DNA from: CAYNWT01 sp964450955
Lineage (GTDB): Bacteria; Planctomycetota; Planctomycetia; Planctomycetales; Planctomycetaceae
Assembly (NCBI GenBank): GCA_964450955.1
Contig: CAYVFI010000001.1
Coordinates: 248,001-312,000, forward strand
Direction of reading: 5' to 3'
DNA: 64,000 nucleotides
Shown here: positions 41,496 through 50,443 of the stretch, in pieces
Numbering within the stretch: position 1 is the first letter of the stretch
Layout: each line of letters begins with the position of its first letter
The notes under the pieces: model-generated
The model's input: the letters and a program-made list of their open reading frames with translations, nothing else
Told to the model about the DNA's origin: nothing
Database searches by the model: none
Program-made: the position numbers and the translations under genes

Positions 41496-42131
41496 ATGGA
41501 TCCAATGAAACTCCTTGGAAGTTTAATGGGAAGCAACGCAACCGGCGGCAACCTGCTGGGCTCACTGCTTGGCGGCGGTGGCGGAGCGACCGGCGGCGGT
41601 GGCGCTGCCGGGATGCTGGGTAGCCTTCTGGGTGGCGGCGGCCGAGGTGGTGCAGCCGGAATGCTGGGCAGCCTATTGGGTGGCGGTGCGGCCGCTGGCG
41701 GCATCGGTTCGATGCTGGGCGGATTGCTTGGCGGCGGTGGTGCTCCTGAAGCAGCCGCGGCTCCAAAAGCACAGGCAGCTGCTCCCTCGGCCGACCAGGC
41801 AACGCTCATGATTCGCGCGATGTGCAACGCTGCGAAAGCAGACGGGCAGGTTGACGATCAGGAACAGGCCAACATCATCGGCAAGCTGGGTGACGATGTT
41901 GGTGAAGCCGAAATCAACTTCCTGAAGCAGGAACTCGCCGCACCACTAGACGTGGCTGGCTTCGCGCGTTCGGTTCCTGCTGATATGGCTCAGGACATCT
42001 ACGCACTGTCATGCATGACAGTCAAAGTCGACACGCCGCAGGAAGCTCAGTACCTGCAGCAGTTGGGCCAGGGTCTGAACCTGGACGGTGCGACATTGGG
42101 TGCGATCCATCAGCAACTTGGACTCAGCTAA
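41496..42131 (+). CDS. DUF533/TerB-like protein with Gly-rich N-terminal repeats
   Basis: A 211-residue protein. Residues 5-85 consist of repeated units of the type GMLGSLLGGG and related Gly/Ala/Leu runs; residues 95-210 form a TerB/DUF533-like helical domain (MIRAMCNAAKADGQVDDQEQ, IYALSCMTVKVDTPQEAQYLQQLGQGLNL), with the DG-x-V-x-x-x-E pattern. DUF533 proteins are tied to membrane-associated stress functions, mostly unstudied. A perfect terminator follows. The start at 41496 rather than upstream is based on where similarity begins; the ribosome-binding site is weak. Confidence 0.85.
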   Translation: MDPMKLLGSLMGSNATGGNLLGSLLGGGGGATGGGGAAGMLGSLLGGGGRGGAAGMLGSLLGGGAAAGGIGSMLGGLLGGGGAPEAAAAPKAQAAAPSADQATLMIRAMCNAAKADGQVDDQEQANIIGKLGDDVGEAEINFLKQELAAPLDVAGFARSVPADMAQDIYALSCMTVKVDTPQEAQYLQQLGQGLNLDGATLGAIHQQLGLS

Positions 42132-42159
42132 AGCCCAAACCAAATTGCCAATCGAAACG

Positions 42160-42191
42160 AATCCCGGCTGTCAATCAGCCGGGATTTTTTT
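42160..42191 (+). terminator. Intrinsic terminator of the DUF533-like gene
   Basis: An 11-bp perfect stem AATCCCGGCTG/CAGCCGGGATT with a 5-nt loop, running into seven T residues, 28 nt after the stop codon. Confidence 0.92.
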
Positions 42192-42379
42192 ACAGGCAAA
42201 GGAAACAGACGGTTGCCGGCAACCTGGCAATCTCGCTTACGTTCGCCGACGGCCGCGCCGTGTTCGCATCCCGCACAGGCCGCCAGTCCCGGCAGCAGGC
42301 AAACTGCTGGTTCAGGAACCGCCGCCGTAGAGTCACGCAGGGCTTCTGATCGCGGTTCAGCAACTGCCAGCAACGCCGG

Positions 42380-42751
42380 TCAGTCCCGGCTTGGGGCGCT
42401 TGTGACCTGGAACCGATCTTCGTCATCGTTCGGCCACACCGCATCGCCAAACACATAGGTCTCCAGGCAACTGATCATCCCATTATCGACCCAGACGATG
42501 GCATCCGCACCGTGCTCCAAATCCGGATGCTGTAAAACAATCTGATTCGAACCGCGAAGGATGCGCCCATCGGGTTCTACAAGCCCGACCCTCTCGTCCA
42601 CTGCGAAGTCCACAAACAGCCCGTGCCCCGTACGGTCACGTTTCACAAACTTCGCCGACTTCAATTGCCTGAGCGCGATCTCCGACCTCGAATCGCGCGC
42701 ACAGGCTTCGGTCAGAACTCGAAGTTCAAACTCCGTAAACTTATCAGACAC
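42380..42751 (-). CDS. Small hypothetical protein
   Basis: A 123-residue soluble protein. An N-terminal helical part (FELRVLTEACARDSRSEIALRQLKSAKFVKRD) is followed by a beta-rich half with LVEPDGRILRGSNQIV and a DAIVWVDNGMISCLETYVFGD segment. GTG start has GGAAG 5 nt upstream. The family is not recognised. Divergent from the first ankyrin gene. Confidence 0.55.
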   Translation of the reverse strand: MSDKFTEFELRVLTEACARDSRSEIALRQLKSAKFVKRDRTGHGLFVDFAVDERVGLVEPDGRILRGSNQIVLQHPDLEHGADAIVWVDNGMISCLETYVFGDAVWPNDDEDRFQVTSAPSRD

Positions 42752-42870
42752 TGCGCTTCCAGTTTCTGTGGGCTCTTATGAACATGTATTAGTTTCGTCG
42801 TTTCTGACGAATCCTCAAATACTGAGTCCGGGCCGTACGACCTCAAATCAGACCAGCTGAAGTCTATCCC

Positions 42871-44619
42871 ATGAGCAGCAACGCACCAGACGGCAGCGAA
42901 CCGCTTCACAGTCGGTTCGAAGCAACCCCGGCTGGCATTAGCGAAGCCGCTCGCGCGGGCGATGTTAAGGCCATCGAACGCATTCTTGTCCAGAAGCCAG
43001 AGTTGTTGGTCACCGACAACCCACATAATTGGACAAAGATCGCCGACGGCCACGACATCTCAGGTTCTTACAACAAAAAGCCCGTCGAAGTCGCGGCGTT
43101 CTTCAACCAGCCAAACGCCGTCACTGCACTACTGAAAATCGGCGCAGATTCGAACTTCGTCGAACACCAGCCAACCGGCGCGTTTTTTAATTCGCTCCGA
43201 ATCGCACATGTCATGTCGCACGCCAACGTCGTGCAGGCAGTCAGAGACAACATCCTCGCCCGAGTCGACGAAGACCCTGGACTCCTAAAAGCGGCGGCCG
43301 AGCTTGGAGGCGGTTCAAACAACAAAGACACGCTGCTGTTCTACGCCGCCCGAAGTGGCGACATGGGGCTGGTAAAACAACTGCTTCAACGGGGAGCCGA
43401 CCCCACGGTTCGGTCACGCATTGGTCACACAGTTATTCAAACCGTCCTCAACGGTTCTGCTGAACCCGAACGTCGTGAGACCGCCAGGTTGCTGATCGAA
43501 AAAGGGGCGCCCGTCACGATCTGGGAAGCAGTCGCGATGGAGGACGTCGATCACGTGAAAGCGATCCTTTCCCAAAACCCGGATATCGCAAAACAGCAGC
43601 ATCGCTGGAGCATCAGCTACCCACTTGTCCGAGCCTGCTTTTTGGGAAACCGAGAACTTGCCGAATTGCTTATCGGACACGGAGCCGACGCCAACGCGAC
43701 CAACGTCGGCGTTGAGAACCCGCCCGAGTTCGGCATGCCGCTGTACTATGCCGCATCACGCGGGCACTACGACATCGCAAACTTGCTGCTGGATCGCAAA
43801 GCCAGCCCCCACGCGCACGGCAATGCGGTTCCGCCGCTGGTCGATCTCATGCGAGAACGAATCGCCCAATACGATCCACAAGGATTCGGAACCGGTTCAC
43901 CCACGCCAAAAACTGGTAACTCTGTGGAGACTACAAAGTTGTACGGCCGACTGCGTTCATTGGGAGCCGAACCGTTTCTGCACACGTTGGTTCGGGTTCG
44001 TGACCATGTCGAAATCGAACGCCTGCTTCGCAACGAAGCCGACAGGGTCCGCCACGTTTACGGACGCGGCCAAAAGAAACCGACTTACGACGTCCTCGCA
44101 CAGGCATCGGCATGGTTGGGCGACCTGAAGACAACACAACTGTGCCTCGCACTTCAGCCGCAGATGCACTGTGCAGAACTCGCCAACGAAATGATTGACT
44201 CAGCCATTCGCAGCCACAACCGCGACGGTTCATTCGCCGAATACCGCGGCATCATCAAATCCAACCTCAGTTGGCTCAAAGAAAACACCAAACCAATCAA
44301 ACACGCGCTGCTGTGGAGTCTGGCCGCCAACTACCTGGAAAACTATCGCTACTCACCCAACCCTGACCTGCCACAGATGAGCGAACTCATCAAACTCGCC
44401 GAGTTGTTCCTCGAATATGGCACAGACATCGATCAGCGTGATGCCGAATCAAACCACACAGCACTGTCACAAGCCGTCGTCGAAGGGCACACTGAATACG
44501 TTGCGTTCCTGCTTCAGCAGGGAGCATCCGCAATGCACAACGATCCTCCGGAGACACATCCACGACAGCTTGCTGAAGCACGCGGGCTGACGGAAATTGT
44601 TGAGTTACTGAGTCGCTGA
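42871..44619 (+). CDS. Ankyrin-repeat protein
   Basis: A 582-residue protein without signal peptide or membrane segment, made of many ankyrin repeats: GDVKAIERILVQKPELL, ALLKIGADSN, SGDMGLVKQLLQRGADPTVRS, LLIGHGADANA, GHYDIANLLLDRKASPHAHG and a final VEGHTEYVAFLLQQGAS. These form protein-interaction solenoids. It is followed 77 nt downstream by a second ankyrin gene of the same type, suggesting tandem duplication and co-transcription. Confidence 0.9.
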   Translation: MSSNAPDGSEPLHSRFEATPAGISEAARAGDVKAIERILVQKPELLVTDNPHNWTKIADGHDISGSYNKKPVEVAAFFNQPNAVTALLKIGADSNFVEHQPTGAFFNSLRIAHVMSHANVVQAVRDNILARVDEDPGLLKAAAELGGGSNNKDTLLFYAARSGDMGLVKQLLQRGADPTVRSRIGHTVIQTVLNGSAEPERRETARLLIEKGAPVTIWEAVAMEDVDHVKAILSQNPDIAKQQHRWSISYPLVRACFLGNRELAELLIGHGADANATNVGVENPPEFGMPLYYAASRGHYDIANLLLDRKASPHAHGNAVPPLVDLMRERIAQYDPQGFGTGSPTPKTGNSVETTKLYGRLRSLGAEPFLHTLVRVRDHVEIERLLRNEADRVRHVYGRGQKKPTYDVLAQASAWLGDLKTTQLCLALQPQMHCAELANEMIDSAIRSHNRDGSFAEYRGIIKSNLSWLKENTKPIKHALLWSLAANYLENYRYSPNPDLPQMSELIKLAELFLEYGTDIDQRDAESNHTALSQAVVEGHTEYVAFLLQQGASAMHNDPPETHPRQLAEARGLTEIVELLSR

Positions 44620-44696
44620 ATAGATCAGGGCAAGGCGACGCAGCTTCGGCAATCAAGCAGCGATTTACAAACTGCCGTGACTTACAGGAAAACAGA

Positions 44697-46097
44697 ATGC
44701 GAACGCCACGTTTTGAAGAAATCTTTGAAGCCGTCCGGCAAGGTGACTCCGCTAAAGTTGGATCGCTCATCGATACGGACAACGCACTTGTCAATGTCGC
44801 GGATCACAATCAGGTGACGCCACTCACGCGAGCGTTCGCTTACGGGCACCTTGATTTGGCACTGTCGCTGATCAAACGCGGGGCGAATCCGTTTGCGATG
44901 AACCACTCCGACAAATGGGGCATGCGCTACATCGTCGAAAAAGGCGGCTTGAGCGACGAACAGCGGCGACGATTTGTGGACGCGGTAATTGGCGGTAGTG
45001 GACGAGGCGACGAGTCCCAATCGGCGGAATTCCCCACCGGGACTCGTAGCCTCGTCCACTACGAAGAGGTCTTCGAAGCGGTATGGCATCAGGATGCTGA
45101 ACGAGTTGCGACAATTCTTGCGAAGGATCCAAAGCAAACTTCCATCCGACTCGCAGATCTGAACGGACCGAACGGCTTCTACAATGGCCAGCCGTACTGC
45201 GGACTAACACCGCTTCACTACGCCGTTCTGGCCGGCGACACAACGACAATTCAGGCGTTACTCAACGCAGGCGCCGAAGTTGACGCGGTTCCTCACGCTC
45301 ATAAATCGACCTCGCGTCACACGCCGATGTACTTCGTACCACAAGGCTGCGAAGCGATCGCAGAATTACTGATAAAACACGGAGCCAATGTAAAACACAC
45401 GATGCAGTACCTGACCGAAGGCAGCGCATCGATGAGAAAAGTCGTCGTTGCTCATGGCGCCGGAGAGACGCCATTGCTACGCGCCTTAATCATGAAAAAC
45501 TTCGAACGCGCGGCGGAAATCGTGCAAGCCGATCCGTCGGTCGTCAACGATCGGTTACCGAACGCGCGGTACAGCACGCCTCTGCACATGGCGGTGAAGG
45601 CTGACAGTACAAAGCTTGTTAAACTGCTACTCGACAGCGGAATGGATATCGACACGCCGTCGCGTGATGGCTACACGGCTTTGGCGGTGGCGCCCGAAAT
45701 GTACTGTTCGCTTGAGATGTTTCACTTACTTATCGAACGCGGTGCCGATGTTCGTTCGGGTGGCGATTCGCCGTTTCGAGCCGCGGCGTGGCAGCACGCA
45801 TACGGTCACGAGAATTACGAGACGGTAATGCGTTTGCTGGCCAAACACGGCTCAAAACCACGCGGCCTGATTCATTGCGCTCGAGCCGGCAACCTGACAT
45901 TCGCGCAGCTGCTGCTTGAACTCGGCGCAGACGTGAATGAAACGGATGAGTTCGGGTTCTACAACATGAAACTCGGAAAAGCCGGACACACGGCTCTTGA
46001 CTATTCCACCGGCGTCGTAGGCGATCGCGCGCATCCGGAACTCGCTAATCTGTTGCGATCGCATGGCGGACAACTGAAGGCTGAACTGGATTCATAA
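44697..46097 (+). CDS. Ankyrin-repeat protein containing an in-frame palindromic insertion
   Basis: A 466-residue soluble ankyrin protein: repeats include GDSAKVGSLIDTDNALV, GHLDLALSLIKRGANPF, GDTTTIQALLNAGAEVD, DSTKLVKLLLDSGMDID and LLLELGADVNETDE. AGGAAAA precedes the ATG at 44697. Residues about 100-122 are encoded by a 68-bp palindrome (44995-45062) and form a Ser/Gly/Asp-rich linker that interrupts the repeat array. The frame remains open through it. Paralogue of 42871-44619. Confidence 0.9.
   Translation: MRTPRFEEIFEAVRQGDSAKVGSLIDTDNALVNVADHNQVTPLTRAFAYGHLDLALSLIKRGANPFAMNHSDKWGMRYIVEKGGLSDEQRRRFVDAVIGGSGRGDESQSAEFPTGTRSLVHYEEVFEAVWHQDAERVATILAKDPKQTSIRLADLNGPNGFYNGQPYCGLTPLHYAVLAGDTTTIQALLNAGAEVDAVPHAHKSTSRHTPMYFVPQGCEAIAELLIKHGANVKHTMQYLTEGSASMRKVVVAHGAGETPLLRALIMKNFERAAEIVQADPSVVNDRLPNARYSTPLHMAVKADSTKLVKLLLDSGMDIDTPSRDGYTALAVAPEMYCSLEMFHLLIERGADVRSGGDSPFRAAAWQHAYGHENYETVMRLLAKHGSKPRGLIHCARAGNLTFAQLLLELGADVNETDEFGFYNMKLGKAGHTALDYSTGVVGDRAHPELANLLRSHGGQLKAELDS
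44995..45062. repeat. 68-bp MITE-like palindrome inside an ankyrin gene
   Basis: Arms 44995-45018 and 45039-45062 are 24 nt each and pair with one mismatch (GTAGTGGACGAGGC... against its complement); the spacer is 20 nt. A diverged copy of the same length lies at 49180-49247. No transposase and no clear target-site duplication were seen. Insertion into a coding sequence shows it was mobile. Confidence 0.8.
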
Positions 46098-46251
46098 ACC
46101 TGCCACAGCCCGACCACCTATCCAAACAGTAAACCGGAATGCGCTGAGCCCCGGCTCTGGTATGTTTCATTATTTCCAGGGCTGAGCGTCGACAGCGACT
46201 GCTTGCGCAGCTTTGCGGTTTGATTTCTTTTTTGCTTTCCGAGGAACGACG

Positions 46252-46896
46252 ATGAACTTTAGCAACCCGCTGAGCCCGGTGGACCGCATAGTCAAACAGA
46301 CAAGTCATGACGGACAATCTGTTCGAGTCGTTTCTGGTTCGACCACGTTCGCCACAACGTGCAACGACTTGTGGGACGCCGTGACAAACGCAAACCGGAT
46401 TCCGCAATGGTTCCTTCCGGTGAGTGGCAACCTGCAGATGGGGGGCCGCTATCAATTGAAAGGACACGCGGGCGGACAAATCACTTCTTGCGACGCACCT
46501 AACGCGTTCGACGTCACATGGGAGTGCGGTCAGAACACCAGTTGGGTTCGCGTGCGGTTGGCCGCAGATGGCGACCGAACCCGCCTCACGCTGGAACACA
46601 TCATGCCCATGGATGACGCCAGTGAAGAACACTGGCGGAAGTATGGCCCGGGTGCGACAGGAGTTGGCTGGGACCTGGGGCTTATTGGCCTTGCCCTGCA
46701 CATGCAGACTGGTGAGACAGTCCAACAGGAAGAATCACATGCATGGATGGCAAGCGACGAGGGCAAGCAGTTCATCCGGGAGTCGGCGTCCGGCTGGGGA
46801 GAAGCTCATGCCCTTTCCGGCGAGGATGCCGACATCGCGACAGAAATGGCCCGGCAAACCGCCTTGTTCTACTGCGGCGAGTCCGAATCAGGGTAG
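46252..46896 (+). CDS. SRPBCC/AHSA1-domain protein
   Basis: A 214-residue protein with the activator-of-Hsp90-ATPase-like START fold: a first strand, CNDLWDAVTNANRIPQWFLPVSG near residues 38-60, GGRYQLKGHAGGQI, the strand FDVTWECG, and the long C-terminal helix region with GVGWDLGLIGLALHM. This family binds hydrophobic ligands or acts as a co-chaperone. ATG at 46252 has GAGG 7 nt upstream. The 30-residue C-terminal extension is unremarkable. Confidence 0.85.
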   Translation: MNFSNPLSPVDRIVKQTSHDGQSVRVVSGSTTFATTCNDLWDAVTNANRIPQWFLPVSGNLQMGGRYQLKGHAGGQITSCDAPNAFDVTWECGQNTSWVRVRLAADGDRTRLTLEHIMPMDDASEEHWRKYGPGATGVGWDLGLIGLALHMQTGETVQQEESHAWMASDEGKQFIRESASGWGEAHALSGEDADIATEMARQTALFYCGESESG

Positions 46897-46917
46897 TGAC
46901 CGACGAACACTGTCAAC

Positions 46918-47493
46918 TCAGGCACCTCGGCCGTTGTACACAAGCTTGCCGCTGTCGCGAAATGCCCGAAAGACATCGCAGGCTTGTTCCTTCAGCACAT
47001 CTTCGGTCACTGAGATACCCCGTCGTTGCAGTTCGGCCTTCCATTGTGGATGGATGGGACCTTCGTCAAAGCCGGTGATTTGTTCCAGCTGCCCGTCGCT
47101 GCCTGCGATGACCAGCGACCGAATCCCGGACCACACAACCGCCCCATAGCACATCGCGCACGGACGCCAGTTGACCACCAATTGATACCGCGGCATGTCC
47201 GGGCCGCCGAGATCGAATGTTTCCAGCTTTCTTTGAGCAAGCGACAACGCCACGACTTCAGCATGCGCCGACGAACAATGGGAAGGAACAACTCGGTTCA
47301 CGCCCATGACCAATAGCTCACCGGTTTCATTGTTGAAGACTCCGGCAGCGAACGGACCACCAGTGTCGTGCTGGATGTTCAACGCGGAGAACCGAATAAC
47401 GGCTTCCATCCGTTGTTCGTGTGTCTCAAACTTCGCCGGAAGCCTGGTCAGTTCATCCTGCGTCCACGACGGCAAAGAAACTGCGAACTCCAT
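46918..47493 (-). CDS. Nucleoside deaminase (CMP/dCMP deaminase superfamily)
   Basis: A 191-residue zinc deaminase with HAEVVAL near residue 92 (zinc ligand and catalytic glutamate) and PCAMCYGA near 124 (two zinc cysteines), in the order of guanine- and tRNA-adenosine-type deaminases. VNWRPCAMC and SGIRSLVIAG fit the core strands. GGAG lies 5 nt before the ATG at 47493. Substrate undetermined; guanine deaminase-like is possible. Convergent with the AHSA1 gene. Confidence 0.88.
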   Translation of the reverse strand: MEFAVSLPSWTQDELTRLPAKFETHEQRMEAVIRFSALNIQHDTGGPFAAGVFNNETGELLVMGVNRVVPSHCSSAHAEVVALSLAQRKLETFDLGGPDMPRYQLVVNWRPCAMCYGAVVWSGIRSLVIAGSDGQLEQITGFDEGPIHPQWKAELQRRGISVTEDVLKEQACDVFRAFRDSGKLVYNGRGA

Positions 47494-47530
47494 TTCTACT
47501 CCACTTAGATTCGGATACACCGGGTCGGCG

Positions 47531-48532
47531 CTACTTGACGCGGACTAACTTCATCAAGCGTCCGGCGACGTTCCAATCCTGCACATAAAGGTTCCCGTCC
47601 TTGTCCCAGTACGAACCGTGAGTACCACTAAACCGGCCTTCGACCCAGTCCTCCTGTTTCACTCCAAAGCTGCCGCCCTTTTTGCGATCGGGATTATGAC
47701 CCAGAACCGAAATGATGGTGTTTGTCTTATCCAAAATCACCACCCGACCATGCAAATCAGGAACCGAAACGTATTCGCCCTGAATCGCGACTGATGTTGG
47801 CATACCCAGGCCGGTCACAACTTCCTCAATAAACTCGCCTTCAAGGCTGTAGTGAACCAACCGACCCTTCGGCTTATGGTTCCGATCGCAAATCAGCAAC
47901 CGCGGTGGGTCGTACCGTGTGTCCAACGTCATCCCGTGGCATGTGTGGAACTGCTTCAGTCCATCGCCCGCTTCACCAAAGTGCGACAGATACTTGCCGG
48001 TTTTGTCGAACCGAAAAATGTGATTGCTGGCGTAACCATTCGCCAGAAAGATATCACCGTTCTCAAGAACCGTGATGGCCGTCGGATTGAACTTCTTCAG
48101 CTTCAGCCCGGACTCTTCCGGGAAAGGCAACTTCAAAACAATGTCGCCTGTATCGATACTAAACTTGATACCCTCAGCGTTGTTGTTGCGAGCTCCATAA
48201 ATAAACTCGTCATCACCTTCGGCACGAATCTCAATGTCGTGAATATTGGCGTACTGTGGACCAACGTACCGCCGCACAATTTTCCCCTCAGGAGAAAACG
48301 CAATCACCCCAATTTGCGCGCTGGTGTAGATGGTTCCGTTCTTATCAACAACCACGCCACCATGTGTCGGCCCGAGCTGAGACTTCCCGGCTTCGTTCAA
48401 ACCCCAGCCCGGCACGGTATCAAACGTCATGACACCCGTCCCCATTCGAACGGGTTGAACCTTCGTCTCCTGGGCAACCACGGCAGGGGCCAGTGACAAC
48501 ATCGCGATAAGGACAACGTTTCTAAGCATCAT
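47531..48532 (-). CDS. Secreted NHL-repeat beta-propeller protein
   Basis: A 333-residue protein with signal peptide (MLRNVVLIAMLSLAPAVVAQ) and NHL-type propeller blades: GGVVVDKNGTIYTS, IAFSPEGKIVRRY, ITVLENGDIFLANGYASNHIFRFD, HGMTLD and SYWDKDGNLYVQDWNVAGRLMKL. Propellers like this occur in peptidyl-glycine lyase-like or sensor proteins of planctomycetes; no catalytic residue can be assigned. The gene is 37 nt upstream of the deaminase gene on the same strand. Confidence 0.83.
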   Translation of the reverse strand: MMLRNVVLIAMLSLAPAVVAQETKVQPVRMGTGVMTFDTVPGWGLNEAGKSQLGPTHGGVVVDKNGTIYTSAQIGVIAFSPEGKIVRRYVGPQYANIHDIEIRAEGDDEFIYGARNNNAEGIKFSIDTGDIVLKLPFPEESGLKLKKFNPTAITVLENGDIFLANGYASNHIFRFDKTGKYLSHFGEAGDGLKQFHTCHGMTLDTRYDPPRLLICDRNHKPKGRLVHYSLEGEFIEEVVTGLGMPTSVAIQGEYVSVPDLHGRVVILDKTNTIISVLGHNPDRKKGGSFGVKQEDWVEGRFSGTHGSYWDKDGNLYVQDWNVAGRLMKLVRVK

Positions 48533-48641
48533 TCAGTCCAGCAACACATTTGAATATCGGTTGAATCAAGCGAACGTTCCTGTGAACGCGCACGGCAAAA
48601 CTTCGAAGCTTCAGCGTACCGACGGCGGCAACCGATCGCCA

Positions 48642-48983
48642 TCATGCAGCAGAATCTGACCCATCGGCGACAGCAGTCGCGCGAACCAGCCAGCGGTCAA
48701 ACACGAACGGCCCGAACGGAATAATGGCCGCAACAATTCCCATGAACGCCAGACCGCGTGAGATCGGCACCCGGTTAGTGGCCATCATGAGCATCAACAC
48801 CAGGCCGACAAACAACGCCCCATGCAGCGAACCCACGACGCTGACAGCCTTCGGCATATTGGCCATGTATTTCAGCGGCATGGCGATGCCAAACAACACC
48901 AGCGTCGAAACACCCTCCACAAGCCCCAGCCGCCGCAGGTTCTTCAGAAAAGATGCACTCTTCGGTTTCAGTAGTTCGCTCAT
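48642..48983 (-). CDS. DUF3817-family membrane protein
   Basis: A 113-residue protein with three hydrophobic segments and the DUF3817 pattern: LRRLGLVEGVSTLVLFGIAMPLKY, the HG motif in VVGSLHGALFVGLV, and a third helix IVAAIIPFGPFVFD. Function unknown; family members are small inner-membrane proteins. The ATG at 48983 is where family similarity starts; the frame upstream overlaps a palindromic repeat and is not coding. Confidence 0.85.
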   Translation of the reverse strand: MSELLKPKSASFLKNLRRLGLVEGVSTLVLFGIAMPLKYMANMPKAVSVVGSLHGALFVGLVLMLMMATNRVPISRGLAFMGIVAAIIPFGPFVFDRWLVRATAVADGSDSAA

Positions 48984-49179
48984 GCCCGATTTATACCGAC
49001 CGGCCATCACTCCAAACAACCAACGCCGAGCCACGATTGGACGCGCGAGGCCGCCTGCCCGGAAACAGATCACGCGGCGAGCGACTCCTAAACAACACCT
49101 TCCCGACATCGCTGCCGCACACCGATGCAACTGCAGGTCGCCCTGGTGGTGCGTCCAGCGATAACTGTCATGCACCGCC

Positions 49180-49247
49180 GTCGTGGATGAGCCCACGAGT
49201 CCTCGATCGCTACAGAACATTCGCGACTCGTAGCCTCGTCCATCTAC
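49180..49247. repeat. Diverged second copy of the 68-bp palindrome
   Basis: The left arm (49180-49202) matches the consensus arm at 19 of 23 positions and the right arm (49225-49247) retains GACTCGTAGCCTCGTCCA exactly. It lies in the 289-nt intergenic gap (48984-49272), in which nothing else was recognised. Confidence 0.7.
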
Positions 49248-49272
49248 CTGACATTTATCGATAGACACACCA

Positions 49273-50022
49273 CTAGGATTCATCTGAGAGTGGTAAGGTC
49301 AGCCAGTGCTTTTGCGAAGTCCGGCCAAATTCCAGATCTTTGAATTCTTCCTTCAGCGTCAGAGCGATGTCGCCGGCGACTGAGACGCGTGGCTTGTCGC
49401 TTTGATTGGCTTCGACGGAATGCAGTTGGTGGCCGGGGAACAGTAACAGGTCGCCTTCTTTTGGGTGCACGGACCAGTTGTCGCTGTTCCACCAGTTGAT
49501 GGTACTCACCGCAGACTTATGGTCGTTGTGCCAGTCGTAGTGGAACGCAGAACCGAACGGCTCAGTCTTCAGACGTGTTCCGGCATGAAACTTAATCGGT
49601 GAAGACGCATCGGGAACATCAAGGTAGTACACCCACGAAATGTCGCTGCACGAGTGATTGTGAGCAACCATGGATTCGTCGGCGTCTGGTTCTGGTTCGC
49701 AAAGCACGAACCAACTCTTCAAACACTGCATCTCGAAGAACTCTGGCTTCATACCCAGCACACGCAAGTACTTCGTGACTTCCGACGACAGTGCGCAAAA
49801 GAACAGACGTAGTTCCGGTACGTGATGCAGGAGAATCTCACCGTGATACTCACCCGCGTTATATCTAGCAGAACCGCGGACGCTTGGGCGAAACGCGGAC
49901 TCTTTGCGTCGTTCGGCAAACGCCGCACCGTATTGCTGCGGCTCGTCCAAACTGGTCTGATACACAAGCGTCGGAAACAACGCGTGAAGAACAGCGGAAT
50001 CGTTATTGGATGAAATCTTCAT
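49273..50022 (-). CDS. Putative 2OG-Fe(II) oxygenase (TIGR02466-like)
   Basis: A 249-residue soluble protein beginning HALFPTLVYQT, typical of TIGR02466-type putative oxygenases. Candidate iron ligands are in SMVAHNHSCSDISWVYYL and in GDLLLFPGHQLHSVEAN; RVSVAGDIAL would supply the 2-oxoglutarate-binding arginine. These proteins are related to prolyl-hydroxylase folds, substrate unknown. No strong ribosome-binding site is visible before the ATG at 50022. Confidence 0.78.
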   Translation of the reverse strand: MKISSNNDSAVLHALFPTLVYQTSLDEPQQYGAAFAERRKESAFRPSVRGSARYNAGEYHGEILLHHVPELRLFFCALSSEVTKYLRVLGMKPEFFEMQCLKSWFVLCEPEPDADESMVAHNHSCSDISWVYYLDVPDASSPIKFHAGTRLKTEPFGSAFHYDWHNDHKSAVSTINWWNSDNWSVHPKEGDLLLFPGHQLHSVEANQSDKPRVSVAGDIALTLKEEFKDLEFGRTSQKHWLTLPLSDES

Positions 50023-50443
50023 GGGCTATCGTTTTGCAGGTATGCGATCGTGGGCACCGAACGATACACGATCGACGCTCAAGCCCCGGGCATCGTAACC
50101 GCGGATGCGAACGGGATCTTTCTTTCGTACGTCTTCGAGCGATAAAACAGATGTGGACACGAACTTCAAAGTCGGTTAACCCGTGCCTAACACCGCACTT
50201 GCAGCCGGTTGGCTCGTCACATTCGCCAGCGACCAAGCTGGCAACTTTGCATCCATGACTTCGAAAACACCCAACCCGCAACGTTGGATCCATCGCATCG
50301 CTTCGGGCGGCCCAGCCTGATCGCACGCGACAGACTTAGACATTCGTCCCCGAAAGTCGGGCGAGTCGTCACTTCGTTTGCCGATGACAACAGTGATCAA
50401 AAGGGCATATCGTTGTGTATCGGCAATACCTGGAGAACCACCA
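50023..50443. other. Intergenic region, nothing recognised
   Basis: About 420 nt between divergent genes. Open frames here are short and lack family features. It presumably carries the promoter of the RTX-type gene. Confidence 0.4.

Noticed and set aside
46045..46725. 226-codon minus-strand frame
   Set aside because: Antisense to the AHSA1-like gene, with no recognisable domain and high Cys/His content typical of shadow frames.
47852..48496. 214-codon plus-strand frame
   Set aside because: Antisense to the NHL propeller gene; no ribosome-binding site or motif.
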